DNA of 64,000 nucleotides from Pseudomonas protegens CHA0. GTDB lineage: Bacteria > Pseudomonadota > Gammaproteobacteria > Pseudomonadales > Pseudomonadaceae. The notes beneath the pieces are model-generated. The model did no database searches. It was not told where the DNA came from and was given only the letters and a program-made list of their open reading frames with translations. The stretch's first letter is position 1; every line of letters starts with the position of its first letter. The DNA is taken from positions 58,501-122,500 of the forward strand of contig NC_021237.1 in NCBI RefSeq assembly GCF_000397205.1. Direction: 5' to 3'. A program made the position numbers and the translations under genes. This document shows positions 62,796 to 64,000 of this stretch, one piece after another.

Positions 62796-64000
62796 ATGGG
62801 CGCGTTATCGCATCTGCGGGTACTGGATTTATCGCGGGTACTGGCCGGGCCTTGGTCCGGGCAGATCCTTGCGGACCTGGGGGCCGAGGTCATCAAGGTC
62901 GAGCGTCCGGGTAATGGTGACGATACACGCGCCTGGGGGCCGCCCTTCCTTAAAGATGCCTATGGCGAGAACACCACGGAGGCTGCCTATTACCTGTCGG
63001 CCAACCGTAACAAGCAGTCAGTGACCATCGACTTCACGCGCCCTGAGGGGCAGCAGTTGGTGCGTGAGCTGGCTGCCAAGTCGGATATCGTCATCGAGAA
63101 CTTCAAGGTAGGTGGGCTGGCGGCTTACGGTCTGGACTATCAGTCGCTCAAGGCCGTCAATCCGCGGCTGATCTATTGCTCTATCACCGGTTTTGGTCAG
63201 ACCGGGCCCTATGCCAAGCGCGCGGGTTATGACTTCATGATCCAGGGCTTGGGTGGTCTGATGAGCCTGACTGGGCGACCTGAGGGTGATGAGGGGGCTG
63301 GGCCGGTAAAAGTGGGTGTGGCCTTGACCGACATCCTTACCGGGCTCTACTCCACTGTGGCGATTCTGGCGGCCCTGGCTCATCGAGATCAGGGGGGCGG
63401 TGGTCAGCACATCGATATGGCATTGCTGGATGTGCAGGTCGCTTGCCTGGCCAACCAGGCCATGAACTATCTGACCACAGGGGTCGCTCCCAAGCGTTTG
63501 GGTAATGCGCACCCTAATATAGTGCCCTATCAGGATTTTCCGACGGCGGATGGCGACTTCATCCTTACCGTGGGTAATGACGGGCAGTTTCGCAAGTTTG
63601 CCGAGGTAGCGGGTCAGCCGCAGTGGGCGGACGATCCTCGGTTTGCCACTAACAAGCTGCGGGTGGCCAATCGGGCGGTGCTGATTCCGCTGATTCGCCA
63701 GGCCACGGTGTTCAAGACTACGGCGGAGTGGGTGAGCCAGCTGGAGCTGGCTGGGGTGCCTTGTGGGCCGATCAATGATTTGGCGCAGGTGTTTGCTGAT
63801 CCACAGGTCGTGGCTCGAGGCCTGGCTGTGGAGCTGCCACACGCGTTGGCTGGGATGGTGCCTCAGGTGGCTAGCCCGATTCGTCTTTCGCAAACCCCCG
63901 TTGAGTACCGTAACGCCCCTCCTCTATTGGGCGAACATACTGCAGAGGTTCTGCAGCGTGTATTGGGGATGCGGGTCGAGGCTGTGGACGCCTTGAGGCA
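62796..64000 (+). CDS. gcdG: CaiB/BaiF (class III) CoA-transferase, glutarate CoA-transferase (3' end outside window)
   Basis: Activates glutarate with CoA for GcdH. The frame starts MGALSHLRVLDLSRVLAGPWSG and is open to the window end (401 codons), so only a few residues should be missing. Family features: ADLGAEVIKVERPGNGDDTR, IVIENFKVGGLAAYGLDYQSLKAVNPRLIYCSITGFGQTGP, and the likely catalytic Asp179 in VALTDILTGLYS, the position of Asp169 in formyl-CoA transferase. AGGAG lies 9 nt before the ATG. Confidence 0.94.
   Translation, partial: MGALSHLRVLDLSRVLAGPWSGQILADLGAEVIKVERPGNGDDTRAWGPPFLKDAYGENTTEAAYYLSANRNKQSVTIDFTRPEGQQLVRELAAKSDIVIENFKVGGLAAYGLDYQSLKAVNPRLIYCSITGFGQTGPYAKRAGYDFMIQGLGGLMSLTGRPEGDEGAGPVKVGVALTDILTGLYSTVAILAALAHRDQGGGGQHIDMALLDVQVACLANQAMNYLTTGVAPKRLGNAHPNIVPYQDFPTADGDFILTVGNDGQFRKFAEVAGQPQWADDPRFATNKLRVANRAVLIPLIRQATVFKTTAEWVSQLELAGVPCGPINDLAQVFADPQVVARGLAVELPHALAGMVPQVASPIRLSQTPVEYRNAPPLLGEHTAEVLQRVLGMRVEAVDALR

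Overview
The window is a 64 kb chromosomal segment of a fluorescent-group Pseudomonas. The evidence is high GC, Pseudomonas-type REP/REPIN repeats between genes, and gene blocks that match (from memory) the P. aeruginosa PAO1 orders PA0103-PA0114, PA5505-PA5476 and PA0448-PA0446. It looks like ordinary core chromosome: I saw no prophage, integrase, transposase, CRISPR array, tRNA or rRNA.

Layout. (1) 0-10.2 kb: end of a SulP transporter, a hypothetical gene, then the complete aa3 cytochrome c oxidase operon. It runs coxB (with fused cytochrome c), coxA, ctaG, coxC, SURF1, a CxxxC protein that resembles a degenerate Sco, ctaA, cyoE/ctaB and sco. A REPIN sits inside the operon between coxA and ctaG. 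(2) 10.4-20.6 kb: metNIQ methionine importer, katE catalase, a small lipoprotein, the zinc-uptake unit zur-znuC-znuB with divergent znuA, homoserine kinase and a DUF2782 protein. (3) 20.6-26.5 kb: polA, a probable ErsA/Spot 42-position sRNA, engB, cytochromes c5 and c4, dsbA. (4) 26.5-38.8 kb: an envelope and second-messenger neighbourhood. It holds an endonuclease/phosphatase-fold protein, a diguanylate cyclase, the AmpDh2-type amidase, a CSS/EAL phosphodiesterase, KinB-AlgB, and a small operon (unknown 94-aa protein, DUF1328, Ivy lysozyme inhibitor) behind a sigma-54-type promoter, then gltP. (5) 38.9-51.2 kb: a nucleoside-recognition membrane protein, a four-gene MCE lipid-transport operon, DUF5924, an M16 peptidase, a Na/Pi cotransporter with PhoU-like tail, TerC, a CitMHS citrate transporter and a GFA protein. 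(6) 51.3-55.2 kb: the least understood part. It has a large exported protein with both an HExxH motif and a DUF4105 Cys/His pair, three DUF2388 paralogues, and two DUF1127 mini-proteins preceded by repeated CTGTAC-type motifs. (7) 55.5-64 kb: acetyl-CoA hydrolase/CoA-transferase, the split-subunit transhydrogenase pntAa-pntAb-pntB, and the glutarate catabolism block gcdR / gcdH-gcdG (gcdG cut by the window end).

Most genes are well-known families. The best candidates for new biology are: the HExxH/DUF4105 protein with its DUF2388 triplet; the Sco-like protein hidden in the cox operon; the sigma-54 promoter with paired dyads between algB and the ivy operon; the DUF1127 CTGTAC regulon motif; the ErsA-like sRNA with an AlgU-type promoter next to a 110-bp concentric inverted repeat; and an unexplained 745-bp gap with a 17-bp hairpin upstream of gltP. 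All function calls come from reading motifs by eye. No database search was run.
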